Shown here in pieces: positions 22,701 through 28,816 of a DNA stretch of 32,033 nt. The translations under genes were made by a program, and so were the position numbers. The notes below the pieces were generated by a model, which saw only the letters and a list, made by a program, of their open reading frames with translations, did no database searches and was not told the origin of the DNA. The stretch is from contig NW_019091575.1 of assembly GCF_001949145.1 (NCBI RefSeq), positions 104,418 to 136,450 of the forward strand, read 5' to 3'. This DNA comes from Acanthaster planci. Lineage: Eukaryota > Echinodermata > Asteroidea > Valvatida > Acanthasteridae. Within the stretch, counting starts at the first letter, position 1; the number at the start of each line of letters is the position of its first letter.

Positions 22701-24392
22701 GCCTAAGACAGCGGTTCTAGTGGGCGCGCTAGAACTTCACTCATACTGATCTGTTTGCTGTGGGCGACAATGATCATTTAACCAAACAATTTTCTGTCTG
22801 TCTTGAAGACGATCTCACCAGCTTAAACTTTGCAGCTGACCTTAACAGTTCAAATGAGTGAAAGTTTTCAAACTTTCAAAGCTTTTTGTCACGTTGTTGA
22901 ATTTTGCGTTTGGTTTAGTCTGTCATCTACCCCCTTGAATTTACGTCGCCAGACTTTAACCATCCTTCATGAAACTGTCAGTGTCACAGAACAACATTTC
23001 AGGTTTACAAGACGTCAACTGTTTTTGTAACCTCCAACTGTTACATTTCAAAGCTCAATGTAACACTTGGGCTATGAAAGGTGTCTTCTGAAGATTATAT
23101 CAGTACTTGTCAATTTGTATCACAGCATAAATTGCTTTGAAGCAAGACGCATGGTTCAGGTTTGAAGAAAGAAAAGGGGAAAAGTTCTGATTTCCAGTAC
23201 CTAGTTACAAGTGCCAATAGTGAGTCTAATTTCTTAATGACAAACACTTGTGCCTATAAAATTGCGATAAATAGAGAATAACCCACATGTCACAGTCATG
23301 ACTCGTTGAATTGGTTGACCAGTATCATCTAAAGGTTTTCAGAAAACTAAATTTCAGTTAAAAGTTTGTAAATCATAAATACAATTATGAAATAAACATA
23401 TTTAGTCATAAACATACATTTGCTCAGCTTCTGTAGGTGCCAAACATCATTGTGTGTATTTAGGGCATGTATGCTTTCATGGTCAAGGATGTCCACAGAA
23501 AACTCATGAACACTCAATGTTCTCGGAGCACTGCAGGTGTGTCAATTTAGTTGACATGTGGCACAGGTCAGTGTGATCCATGTCCGGGCCCAGTCACTTA
23601 TGGCTATGGCTTCCGATTTTGCAGACTGCATTGAACTTGAGAGCTGTAGCCATTTATACCAGTGCCAGAACAATGTGTCAGTACTCTGCATGTACATTGA
23701 AATGCCACATTGTGTTGCAAAATAGTTTATGCAGGCTACAACGTGAACCATTCTATATATTTTATTTTTATGTACCCTGGAAATATATTTGCAAATGACT
23801 TTATCCAAGACACACTTGGCAAAACCAAAAGTGCTACCTTTTTTTTAAAGGAAAGGATTCAGTGATTTGTGTGCAGTATTTGTGCGCCAGTTATAGTTCT
23901 TGATAGATGCTGTACTGATTTGTATGGACGCAGTTAAAACTGATTGAATTATTCAAATATCAAATGTATATTTGGGTTAGTTTTTGAGTATGCTCCAGAG
24001 TTCAGCTCCAGATTCTGACTTGAACAGTTTTTAATTGCCACTTATGCAGTTGTTGGCTTTAATCTCATGGGTTTCACAGTTTCTGTCAAATTCCCAGTTG
24101 CAAGAATCTCAGAAGTATTATGACAGCAACAGAGGAAACCTACAAATGTCACCACGTGTAAAAGACAGTACAAAAGTCTGTTTGTAGCCAGTGAACAGGC
24201 CATTTACCTTCGTTTAAAGCGTTATAAAGCTGCAGCAGAGCCCTATTTGCAGACAAAGCTAATGTTTTGTTGTACATGGATTGTTTTTATTTTGAACAGG
24301 AGCTGCTGCTGATGAAATGTGTGAAAGACTTTGCTGCCAATGTCTATGAAGCTTTCAGTCAACTCCCCCCAGACCCAACACATGATCCATAA
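1692..24392 (+). CDS. PEX3: Peroxin-3 (PEX3), C-terminal 227 residues, seven exons, 5' exons outside the window
   Basis: PEX3 is an integral peroxisomal membrane protein that docks PEX19 loaded with membrane-protein cargo, and so drives insertion of peroxisomal membrane proteins. The exons are 1692-1767, 2020-2074, 3311-3405, 9725-9878, 17409-17522, 18087-18183 and 24300-24392. All junctions are GT-AG and every split codon is restored, giving 684 nt including the stop. Diagnostic stretches shared with vertebrate PEX3 are VQQ.YLS..Q.LL.DG, LNETRDMLE-like [39 protein letters not shown] and [12 protein letters not shown] near the end. Length and order match roughly residues 147-373 of the 373-residue human protein. 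The N-terminal membrane anchor and the main PEX19-binding helix are not in the window, and I saw no candidate exon for them in 1-1691. Identity is inferred from remembered family sequence, with high confidence. Confidence 0.95.
2020..2074 (+). CDS. PEX3: PEX3 exon b
   Basis: A short 55-nt exon between acceptor GCATGCAAAG and donor AG|GTCAGA. It completes the Gly codon from exon a, then reads [17 protein letters not shown] and ends two bases into a Ser codon. It aligns with the human LTELITVIKQAVQKVLG helix. It is too short to recognise alone, but both splice phases require it. Confidence 0.9.
2328..2486. mobile_element. 159-bp hAT-like miniature element made of GTCTC motifs
   Basis: The left end CGGTGTTGTAGGTCGGGAGA and the reverse complement of the right end (CAATGTTCTGTCCGAGACC) form imperfect terminal inverted repeats of the CAGTGTTGTAG type. 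Flanking octamers CATTGAAG (2320-2327) and CATTGTAG (2487-2494) match at 7 of 8 positions, which fits the 8-bp target duplication of hAT transposons. The interior is an array of degenerate GTCTCAG/GTCTCGG words. It has no coding capacity. It lies in the PEX3 intron between exons b and c. Confidence 0.6.
2574..2607. repeat. 34-nt near-perfect ACATGTAC palindrome
   Basis: A self-complementary run centred on ACTGTACAGT and flanked by ACATGTACATGT and ACATGCACATGT, with one mismatched pair. It is the longest example of the ACATGTAC words scattered over the window. Confidence 0.7.
3311..3405 (+). CDS. PEX3: PEX3 exon c
   Basis: Acceptor TTGTTGTTATACAG and donor AAG|GTATGT. It encodes (S)[18 protein letters not shown] followed by [13 protein letters not shown], an amphipathic helical stretch matching the human SLKHSLSLLDLEQKLKEIR region in length and pattern. 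It ends in phase 1. The following intron (6.3 kb) is full of mobile elements. Confidence 0.9.
3439..3653 (+). repeat. Dispersed repeat family A, copy 1
   Basis: About 215 bp running from ATTCATAAAT through CCTCAGACAGTTTCCCTATT, GACCATGTGTAAACATT and TTTGATAATGCC to CCCCAAGTCCATAT. The same succession of blocks recurs inverted at 6250-6452 and partly at 25062-25154. There is no coding capacity and I see no clear terminal inverted repeats, so the class is unknown. Confidence 0.65.
3654..4200. repeat. AATATTCG-rich possible miniature transposon
   Basis: Begins GGGGCTGTTCCAAATATTCG and contains repeated ATATTC/GAATAT words at both ends (3680-3720 and 4030-4180), including CGAATGTTCGGATATG and GGGTATTCGG. 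The clustering of the same word at two ends resembles subterminal repeats of a miniature DNA transposon. I could not find a matching inverted end or target duplication. Confidence 0.3.
4201..4865. other. Intronic stretch without recognised gene
   Basis: Within the 6.3-kb PEX3 intron. A block at about 4312-4380 (CTGCGGCTCAGGCATTAGTC onward) resembles 25442-25505, suggesting another diverged dispersed repeat. The open frame at 4374-4607 shows no recognisable domain. Confidence 0.4.
4866..5829. mobile_element. 964-bp hAT-type non-autonomous element with GACTTG arrays
   Basis: Flanked by a perfect 8-bp direct repeat CCAACAAC at 4858-4865 and 5830-5837. The left end reads CAGAGTTGCTGACTCGAGTC and the right end, reverse complemented, CAGAGGTACCAGCAAGTC; both start CAGAG as hAT termini do. 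Arrays of GACTTG/TGACTTGTGACTTG words fill the left 170 bp and the right 340 bp, around a non-repetitive core at 5046-5470. There is no transposase. Established knowledge: hAT elements make 8-bp duplications and carry subterminal motif clusters bound by transposase. Assignment to hAT is inferred from these features. Confidence 0.8.
6042..6126 (+). repeat. 85-nt hairpin in the PEX3 intron
   Basis: Left arm GGGAATAAATACA...GTGCTTGGC (6042-6070) is complementary to 6092-6126, with a 6-nt bulge from extra CA repeats and a loop of about 21 nt. The size and shape fit either a microRNA-like precursor or a tiny foldback element. It is transcribed in the sense direction with PEX3. Confidence 0.55.
6250..6452 (-). 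repeat. Dispersed repeat family A, copy 2 (inverted)
   Basis: The reverse complement of this segment repeats the order of blocks of 3439-3653: ATTCATAAATACCTCAGACA, CCCTATTCAACAACGTG, GACCATGTATTAACATTTGA, then CCAAGTCCATAT. It looks better preserved than copy 1 and serves as a reference for the family. Confidence 0.65.
6928..7204 (+). mobile_element. tRNA-derived SINE, copy 1
   Basis: A 277-bp element with an RNA polymerase III A box TAGCGTAGTGG (6940-6950) and B box GGTTCGAGTCC (6982-6992), 32 bp apart as in tRNA genes. A tRNA-unrelated body follows (CGCAGGTTTTCTCCGGGTAC) and then an A-rich tail with AACAACA. The 13-bp flanks CAGCAAGCCACTC (6915-6927) and CAGCATGCCACTC (7205-7217) are a target-site duplication with one mismatch. 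A second copy is at 31042-31322. It would depend on a LINE for mobility; the partner is unknown. Confidence 0.9.
7218..9724. other. Rest of the PEX3 c-d intron, no gene recognised
   Basis: Contains ACATGTAC palindromes (about 7580, 7978, 8215) and short open frames without recognisable domains. A somewhat GC-richer patch (7320-7450) shows no exon-like structure. Nothing here supports a nested gene. Confidence 0.5.
9725..9878 (+). CDS. PEX3: PEX3 exon d
   Basis: The longest exon in the window (154 nt). Acceptor GCTTTATTTGTGATAG and donor AAG|GTATGT. It encodes [20 protein letters not shown], then an acidic loop (DDGLGQD), then a helix ending [10 protein letters not shown], the counterpart of human IKLLNETRDMLE. 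The frame is open upstream into the intron, so an apparent Met start at 9700 is intronic and not a real start. Confidence 0.93.
9879..11688. other. PEX3 d-e intron, 5' part
   Basis: AT-rich and non-coding. It includes a 20-bp tandem duplication (TTTTACATGTACTACTCAAA, 10333-10372). A 60-bp block near 10535-10592 (TAATAATAATAAGGG, TTATATGGCACTTTTAA, CAATCAAAGCGCTTT) resembles retroelement tails seen in many invertebrates. No exons. Confidence 0.45.
12065..12395 (-). pseudogene. LINE ORF2 C-terminal segment
   Basis: The minus-strand reading is [20 protein letters not shown], then [20 protein letters not shown], then [17 protein letters not shown]. The GP.LWN.L....S...FK...K.HLL pattern is the well-known C-terminal end of L2/CR1-like polyproteins. 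The LINE 3' UTR follows to 11689. Confidence 0.8.
12402..13407. mobile_element. About 1-kb unidentified insertion inside the LINE
   Basis: LINE protein homology stops on one side near 13410 (...LFAKSCTIH) and resumes near 12395, and the LINE frame needs nothing in between. ATTAAT occurs at both junctions (about 12394-12402 and 13406-13412), a possible short target duplication. The insert holds GGTTCCGGTTCCG direct repeats (12425-12460) and an ACATGTAC/TGTACA-rich patch (12710-12790), with no recognised protein. Confidence 0.45.
13410..14270 (-). pseudogene. LINE reverse transcriptase remnant with mutated active site
   Basis: Minus-strand reading gives [20 protein letters not shown], then [17 protein letters not shown] (first catalytic Asp region), [16 protein letters not shown] (family form GVPQGSILGPLLF), [13 protein letters not shown] (13938-13949), FNSSKTKYM and [13 protein letters not shown], and then YCNIVWA and [11 protein letters not shown]. 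The usual F/YADD catalytic box reads FAGD, so one of the two metal-binding aspartates is lost. Frames shift at about 13876 and 13970. Confidence 0.85.
14275..15308. other. Extra DNA splitting the LINE between linker and reverse transcriptase
   Basis: The LINE normally has roughly 330 nt between its VHEL and STDMALIRL motifs, but here they are about 1,040 nt apart and I find no LINE-like protein in between. An open frame on both strands at 14535-14752 (plus: [20 protein letters not shown]) has an even, protein-like composition but I do not recognise it. Probably an inserted, unidentified repeat. Confidence 0.4.
15309..15990 (-). pseudogene. LINE linker between endonuclease and reverse transcriptase
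   Basis: Minus-strand fragments read [34 protein letters not shown], then [19 protein letters not shown] and [10 protein letters not shown]. The succession ADW...F...F..LFN.HFP then IANTFN.YFS.IG.TLA is typical of the region preceding the reverse transcriptase in L2/CR1-like elements. It is broken by stops near 15540-15750. Confidence 0.75.
16005..16660 (-). pseudogene. LINE endonuclease domain remnant
   Basis: Minus-strand frames give [10 protein letters not shown], then [20 protein letters not shown], then GRGVALFV, then [11 protein letters not shown] and ISDHFSFF (SDH codons at 16029-16037). TETW and the late SDH motif are the hallmark positions of the apurinic/apyrimidinic-like endonuclease of LINEs. 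Several frame changes are needed to connect them, so the domain is dead. Confidence 0.8.
16661..16990 (-). pseudogene. LINE 5' region or ORF1-side remnant
   Basis: A minus-strand frame of about 100 residues (16682-16987) leads toward the endonuclease and includes hydrophobic stretches. The adjoining frame reads [10 protein letters not shown] before the endonuclease starts. I do not recognise a domain; I assign it to the LINE by position. The true 5' end of the element is uncertain. Confidence 0.4.
16991..17408. other. PEX3 intron end before exon e
   Basis: No gene or repeat recognised. AT-rich, ending in the exon e acceptor. Confidence 0.5.
17409..17522 (+). CDS. PEX3: PEX3 exon e
   Basis: Acceptor TTTGTGATTGCAG and donor GG|GTAAAT. 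It encodes [20 protein letters not shown], then [18 protein letters not shown]. This is the most conserved block of the gene, close to human [20 protein letters not shown] and NMAEFFRP. It made the PEX3 identification unambiguous. Confidence 0.97.
17523..18086. other. PEX3 e-f intron
   Basis: A 564-nt intron between conserved exons. AT-rich, with one ACATGTAC word near 17705; no other feature seen. Confidence 0.7.
18087..18183 (+). CDS. PEX3: PEX3 exon f
   Basis: Acceptor CAATTTTTTGTTCCAG and donor CAG|GTAATG. It encodes (G)[18 protein letters not shown], then [14 protein letters not shown], matching human [20 protein letters not shown]. It ends exactly on a codon boundary, as the final exon needs. 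Confidence 0.96.
18578..18600. repeat. Short perfect hairpin beside the pogo-like element
   Basis: GTATGTGGGT and ACCCACATAC form a 10-bp stem around a 3-nt loop. The last base coincides with the first base of the CAGTAAACTC terminus that follows, so it may be part of the insertion site. Confidence 0.5.
18600..19651. mobile_element. Pogo/Tigger-like non-autonomous DNA transposon, copy 1
   Basis: The left end CAGTAAACTCTTGATAACTC is preceded by TA (18598-18599) and followed by AGTTAACTCGAAACTCC. The right end, reverse complemented, reads CACTTTGCAACTCTCAATAA and then CTTGAACCCC. The TAACTCGAA-type repeated words at both ends are typical of pogo/Tigger termini, which use TA targets. The body shares several blocks with 20140-20912, including CCAAAAGAATAGGCTTTT and ACAGTCCAATGATTGATTCT. 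No transposase is visible. Class assignment is an inference. Confidence 0.55.
19809..21104. mobile_element. DNA element with ATATAAGCCGC-type inverted ends
   Basis: The left end CCGTAATTTTCAGAATATAA and the reverse complement of the right end CTGTAATTATCAGAATATAA match at 18 of 20 positions, and ATAAGCC(G)C words are repeated just inside both ends (19842, 21032, 21075). TA precedes the left end. The element is about 1.3 kb and seems to contain a second pogo-like copy. No coding capacity. Confidence 0.6.
20140..20912. mobile_element. Pogo-like element, copy 2, nested
   Basis: It is collinear with 18600-19651 over shared blocks: GTTAA(C/A)TC, CCAAAAGAATAGGCTTTTTA, ATACCT, ATCCA(C/G)TTA(A/T)CTCG, ACAGTCCAATTGGTGATTCT, and near the right end GTTA..AACTTGAAATCCGGA..ACT. 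Both copies lie in the same orientation. The outer termini are more eroded than in copy 1. Confidence 0.5.
21105..21879. other. PEX3 f-last intron, unassigned part
   Basis: Non-coding. The minus strand near 21500-21640 could continue the decayed repeat protein described next, but I cannot support a clear match. One ACATGTATATGTACAT palindrome lies at about 21266. Confidence 0.35.
21880..22740 (-). pseudogene. Decayed repeat-borne protein of unassigned function
   Basis: Minus-strand reading across frame breaks gives [21 protein letters not shown], then [41 protein letters not shown] and [21 protein letters not shown] recognise the succession DGSLRKTNKA.LA, I.DGM.L.QKM.G...TF.EL and EAD(T)..LLHA.HA...III...DTDVL.LCL from a high-copy protein family in invertebrate and some fish genomes, generally regarded as transposon-derived. 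I do not know its reaction. Many stops and shifts show it is dead. The family call rests on memory of motif order. Confidence 0.45.
22741..24299. other. PEX3 last intron, 3' part
   Basis: AT-rich, without recognised genes or repeats, up to the acceptor at 24298-24299. Short open frames on both strands at 23540-23810 overlap and lack domain signatures. Confidence 0.5.
24300..24392 (+). CDS. PEX3: PEX3 terminal coding exon
   Basis: Acceptor TTTTTATTTTGAACAG. It encodes [19 protein letters not shown], then [11 protein letters not shown] and TAA at 24390-24392. The [12 protein letters not shown] block is identical to vertebrate PEX3. The short proline-rich tail after it differs from the human STPQQLEK end, as expected for a variable C-terminus. 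Confidence 0.96.
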   Translation, partial: ELLLMKCVKDFAANVYEAFSQLPPDPTHDP

Positions 24393-24397
24393 ATAAA
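24392..24397 (+). promoter_or_regulatory. Polyadenylation signal AATAAA overlapping the PEX3 stop codon
   Basis: The last A of the TAA stop is the first A of a canonical AATAAA. Cleavage normally falls 10-30 nt downstream, so using it would leave a 3' UTR of only about 20-40 nt. Other AATAAA hexamers lie at 25157-25162 and 25173-25178, inside dispersed repeats. Whether the stop-overlapping signal is used cannot be told from sequence. Confidence 0.5.
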
Positions 24398-25061
24398 GTC
24401 CACTAGTGCATTCAAACAGATTCATATAAAGGCTTTGTTACTGGTTTGCTAAACTTGTTTAACCTTATCATCTCCAGTGTGTGTCCAAATTTATTGTGAA
24501 CTTTTTACCAACTGGCTACGTAGTAGTTTACAACAGATTCTGTTCATAGATATCCCAAAGGAAATACGTTTTTGTAGGCTGTATAGACAATGTAAAGACT
24601 GCATTGAAAGCGATTCAATTTTACTTTACATGTAATGTGTGTGTTTGGTGTTTCAAGGAAGTTTGGTGGATTGTATCCTTTGGAGCTGGAAGTCTTTCAG
24701 TTTGCTTGTATGTCAAAGGATATTTTCATTTTCTTGCATCCTTGCTGTCATGGATTAATAAGTCCCATGATTTCAAAGCAAAAAGGAGTGCTGTTGTCAA
24801 GATGGCATGATTAAGCAGTGAAACGTGTTGTTAAGATATCACTAAGGAAAGAGAGTTAGATTTGTGGAAGATAATCCTACTGTTTCATAATTTAGTAATC
24901 CACTTCAGTGATTTGTCAGTTGAAGTTAGCTTTTGCCAAAAATGTATTAAGGTTATGAGACCAACCAAGCAAATAGAGATTTGTGGCTTTTGCATTTTAA
25001 ACAGTGTTGCTGAGTTAGTAGCTGTAAGTGTACAAGATATCATTGAAAATCTTTAAAACAC
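24398..25061. other. PEX3 3' flank or alternative 3' UTR
   Basis: AT- and T-rich single-copy-looking sequence. If the stop-overlapping polyadenylation signal is skipped this would be 3' UTR up to the next AATAAA at 25157. Two short open frames (24604-24810, 24862-25056) show no recognisable domain. Confidence 0.4.
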
Positions 25062-25154
25062 ATTCATAAATACCTGGGATAGTTTTCTATTCCTGTTCAT
25101 CAAAATGCATCATGTGACCATGTATTAACATTTGATAATGCCTGCCGTGAAGTA
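25062..25154 (+). repeat. Dispersed repeat family A, copy 3 (partial)
   Basis: Begins ATTCATAAATACCTGGGA and continues TTCTATTC..GTTCATCAAA, GTGACCATGTATTAACATTT, GATAATGCCTGCC, matching the first ~100 bp of the family at 3439 and 6452 (inverted). The rest is replaced by repeat family B. Confidence 0.6.
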
Positions 25155-25160
25155 ATAATA

Positions 25161-25426
25161 AACCTGTTCACCAATAAATTCATAATTATGCAGGCATGCG
25201 CACAAATGGCATTTGCGGCAAGAAGTGTGAGTTGGCTGTTGAAAATGTCCAGGGGTGCGACTTTGATGATCATTTTCTTGCTGGTTTTCTGACTTTGTTC
25301 GTTTTTTTTCTTGAGAAAATCCTATTAAATTGTTTAGTTTTTAATTGAAGTGGAATTCTTAGTGCTGTGTAAAAAGTTTTTAAAATCGTAACTTTTCTGT
25401 GCGCACGAGATCATCATTTGTTAGGA
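25161..25426 (+). repeat. Dispersed repeat family B, copy 1
   Basis: About 265 bp shared with 30290-30566. Common blocks are ATAATTATGCAGGCATGCGC, ACAAATGGC, GTGCGACTTTGATGAT, TTTCTGACTTTGTTC, GTGGAATTCTTAGTGCT and GTGCGCACGAGATC. A short inverted piece of its end also occurs at 31001-31024. Unknown class. Confidence 0.65.
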
Positions 25427-25929
25427 CACTGAACACTGATTCTGCAGCTAGGGCATTGGTCGTATCCATTCTCCTGAGCTGGTCTCAAGCACATATTGTG
25501 GGAGGGATATTTGCTTTTTTTTTCTTTTGTTCTTGCTGTGTGTTTTAACATCAAGAATTAAGAATCATTATATCCCTCAGAAAATTAATGTTTTTAATTT
25601 ACAGTTTTTCACTTCAGGTTATGGCAAAATAAAATATTACCAAGGTGATTTTCAGTGCTTCGCTTTCTTTCAGCAGTTCAAAGACTTTATCACACATACC
25701 CCTCTTCAATTTGGGCTCAATGTCTATTAATGCAAGTCATATTCTTAATATAATACTGCATTGCTGTGTTTGAGCTACCACATTTCGTGGTTAGCCTTCA
25801 TGCATTACGAAACTTGAATTAGTGCTAGACTGTATTTATATGCATATTACAAATGTTTTATTGCCCCCAGACGTGAGGTCTCAGTTCACTTTTTATACAG
25901 TGTACTTGGAAAATTTCTAGCAAAGCAAA
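25427..25929. other. Intergenic stretch
   Basis: The first 80 bp resemble 4312-4380 (GGCATTGGTC, TCC.TT.TCCT, GCTGGTCT.AA.CACAT). Otherwise AT-rich, with no gene recognised. Confidence 0.35.
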
Positions 25930-26480
25930 AGGCAGCCCTAGGTGACTTTGTTCAAATGGAATCTGTTCAAGAAATGTGCTGTTTTTCTTATAAAAAACGG
26001 TGTATTGTCACTGGTCACAACACTTTTAAAGTCACTACAAGTCATTCGTGGAATCTTCTTTTTTGTACAATGCCCACAACTTGCTTTGTTGTATTCCATT
26101 TCCATCACACGTCTTTTCACAAGTCCATTCACCAGGCCAGTCATAAGTAACAGGGTGAACAACGACAACAAATGGTTTTGTCAAAGCTCATTTGAAAAAC
26201 TTGTGAACTGGCTTAAGACTGAATGACTTGTGATGAAGGACTTGTAGGGTCTTATGATGGAGTTAAATACAACACGGTCATTTTTAATAATTCGCAGCAG
26301 AACCTCTCGAGTTTGAGTCGAGAGCTTGTCAAATATTATTGGAACCAGTAACATCCGCACTGCAGATGTATTTGTCATCGTTATACATGTACATATGACT
26401 AGTTTTGTACCCTCGGATTTGTTTTCACATGCATTAACTAGTGGGATTGCTTGCACCAACTCTGAAGATATTATCACTTA
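25930..26480 (-). pseudogene. Possible BEL/Pao-type gag remnant
   Basis: Minus-strand frames read MLLVPIIFDKLSTQTREVLL, then about 100 codons later CGHCTKKKIPRMTCSDFKSV and then FIRKTAHFLNRFHLNKVT. The layout recalls BEL/Pao LTR retrotransposon gag: a LL.P.I..KLP...R motif followed by a C..C......C..F zinc-knuckle region ending CF.CL...H....C. Here most second-knuckle cysteines are lost, so it is a fossil. No reverse transcriptase or LTR is visible nearby. Confidence 0.4.
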
Positions 26481-27039
26481 CATTGAAATATTTTTAGTAA
26501 AAGAAAAAATGATACTGTGTTTTATAGCTGCATGCCGTTTTACAGAATACAAATGGAAAGCTTCAGGTTACATGTAATGAAAAATTTCTGATTTTGAGTA
26601 GCCATAATCATCAGGCGGCAGATATTTTTTCATATTTCGTTTTGCAAACAAGATTTGTGTTCATTGATTAACAGAGTCGTTCCCAGTCGTTTTCTATTTT
26701 ATTTTCGTCTTGAATGCTATAATTTAAAATCTACTCAAAGTCAGTTTGTAAATTAATTGTGGATATAAAATTTGGATATTTCATAATTCAAAATTAAGTG
26801 CCGATCGATTGTTATTCATTAAGTTGTAGATTTTAACTTTTGACCCGTGTTCTTCGGCATTTAGTTGGAGAATACCTTGTGCTGTGCCGATCTAAATTTT
26901 GGCGGGAAAATGTTTTTAAAAATGCGTACGGGTGAAACTGCTGGAAAAGTCCCAGGTGCACGTTAACCATTGTTACTTGGAATGTAATCCACATCTCCTT
27001 CTAGACACCCCATGTAGAAGGCACCCGTGTGCACTTGGT
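26481..27039. other. Intergenic, with possible promoter-like segment
   Basis: AT-rich. It contains an E2F-consensus-like site at 26897-26910 directly followed by ATG (see separate entry). No other element recognised. Confidence 0.35.
26897..26910 (+). promoter_or_regulatory. E2F-type site TTTTGGCGGGAAAA abutting an ATG
   Basis: TTTTGGCGGGAAAA fits the classic E2F binding consensus TTTSGCGGGAA. The ATG at 26910-26912 opens a 19-codon frame (MFLKMRTGETAGKVPGAR, stop), within which CCAG|GTGCAC could serve as a weak donor. It might mark the start of another gene, but no downstream exon is recognised and a chance match is likely. Confidence 0.25.
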
Positions 27040-28816
27040 GGGTGCTTCCTTGTTAGTTTTCCTACACAGGCTTTTACTCTCCCCAACGGAGAAAATAGCA
27101 TTGGGTAAAGGTTTAAACTTGGTTCCCACCCCGGCTAAACCGAACCGCCTCTCACTTCTTCATGATACCCACAAATATCAAAGACGAATGAGAATTGCAT
27201 TTCTGGTGCATAACAAAGTTCTGAAACAAACGCCTTTCAAACTTCCGTCCACCTGGCATCCCCAAGTGTAACTCACTTGAGAATTATTTGGAAGCCACCA
27301 AGATGGAATTAGCACACGTCAGACTGAGAAACACTCGACCAAACATGTCCAAAGCTGAACTGGCGGCTATTTGCAAACTCAAAGACAACCCATCTTTTGT
27401 CATCAAACGTTAAGACAAAGGCCGAAGCATTTGTATCATGAACCGAGAAGACTATTTGAACGTTGGTTTCAAACATCTCAGCTCCCACCACTTCGAAAAA
27501 GTAGACAGAGATATGTGCCAGGAAACCGCCCTCAAAGTTCACCAAGTCCTCATTGACATGTTCAAAAACAAATGCATTGACAAACACTCGTTTGCCTATC
27601 TTGACCCACTTGAGCAACATGTCAGCTGCCATACCATGCATTTTTCTTCCGAAAATACATGAAACACCCCCACCGGGTGAACCCTTTGTCGGCAGGCCCA
27701 TCATCAGTGGTTGCACAAGTCCAACGGCCAAGATCTCTGAGTATGTGGACTACTTCCTCCTTCCTATAATATCCGCCCAATCCACATATTTCCGTGACAC
27801 AACGGACATTTTTCGGAAACTAGAAAAAGAAACTTTCCCCAAAACTCACTCCTGGCAAGCATCAATGTTGTCTCCACGTACACCAACATTCACCAGGTGC
27901 AAGCCACTGAATCGGTATGCAAAGCATACAACACAACAAACTTCGGCTACGCCATCAAACTACATCCGCACTCTCCTAGAACTTGTTCTACGCTGCAACT
28001 ATTTTCAGTTTGGAGGTAAATTCTTCAGACAGAAAATCGGATGTGCAATGGGATCAGTAGCAAGCCCAGAAATTTGCGACATAGCTTTACATGAATTTGA
28101 GTCAGAAATCTCAGCCCCCATGGACAAAATCCTATTCTGGGCTTGATTCAGAGACGACATTCTCATCGTCTACAATGGCCAACTCGATTCTTTCACCCAA
28201 TTCGTTCACCACATGAATCAACTGCACCCCACCCTCAAATTCACTTCTGAGGCATCCGAAACTTCCATTGCCTACCTGGACCTTACAATTTTCAAAGGTC
28301 CGCGTTTCCTCTCAAACGGTACCCTGGATACGAAAGTATTTACGAAACCAACGGAAACGTTCCAATACCTGAAAAGAACTTCATCCCATTCACAACACGT
28401 ATTCCATGGCTTCATCAAAGGAGAAATCCTGAGATATGCCAGAAATACAAATAATGGGAATGTTTTTCTAAAAAAAACAATAAAGTTTCGCTGAAAAACT
28501 ATTGAAACGAGGCAATAATCAAGCCGAGATTCAAAAATGGATGTAGTCCATTGATTTCCGGCAACAGGGATCTATGATTCACAATGATCGAAAAGTGAAA
28601 AACAAAAAAGAACTTCCACTCGTCTTCACCACTATGCACAATCCTCATGTGAAACACAAAGATATCAAAAGAGCTCTTCTTAAACATTGGCACCTCATCT
28701 CTGGCAACCCAACATTAAAGGAAGTTTTCCCAAAACCTCCTTTAGTTGCCTACAAGGTAGCCGAAATTAAAATATCAAGAAGAACATTGTCAGAGCCAAA
28801 CTCAGCCACACGGAGG
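27040..28816 (+). pseudogene. Penelope-like reverse transcriptase, frameshifted
   Basis: The order of blocks is LKDNPSFVIKR, DKGRSICIMNREDYL, FVGRPIISGCTSPTAKISEY, VDYFLLPI, then (other frame) LASINVVSTYTNIHQ, which matches the LVSLDVVSLYTNIP motif A region, QKIGCAMGSVASPEICDIAL, FRDDILIVYNGQLD, and HPTLKFTSEASETSIAYLDL. Both catalytic aspartates of FRDD are retained, but TGA at 28144-28146 interrupts just before it, TAA at 27411-27413 interrupts near the start, and frames shift near 27650, 27845, 27945 and 28470. It is therefore not functional. Confidence 0.85.

Noticed and set aside
24308-24314. CTGATGA as a second hammerhead core (also at 15116)
   Set aside because: No stem II hairpin followed by GAAA is present; the first lies in PEX3 coding sequence and the second in unassigned DNA.
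24604-25056. Two short plus-strand frames after the PEX3 stop as extra genes
   Set aside because: No domain, no start context and AT-rich composition like the surrounding flank.
27309-27731. Minus-strand open frame of 140 codons
   Set aside because: Antisense shadow of the Penelope-like reverse transcriptase, whose plus-strand motifs are recognisable.
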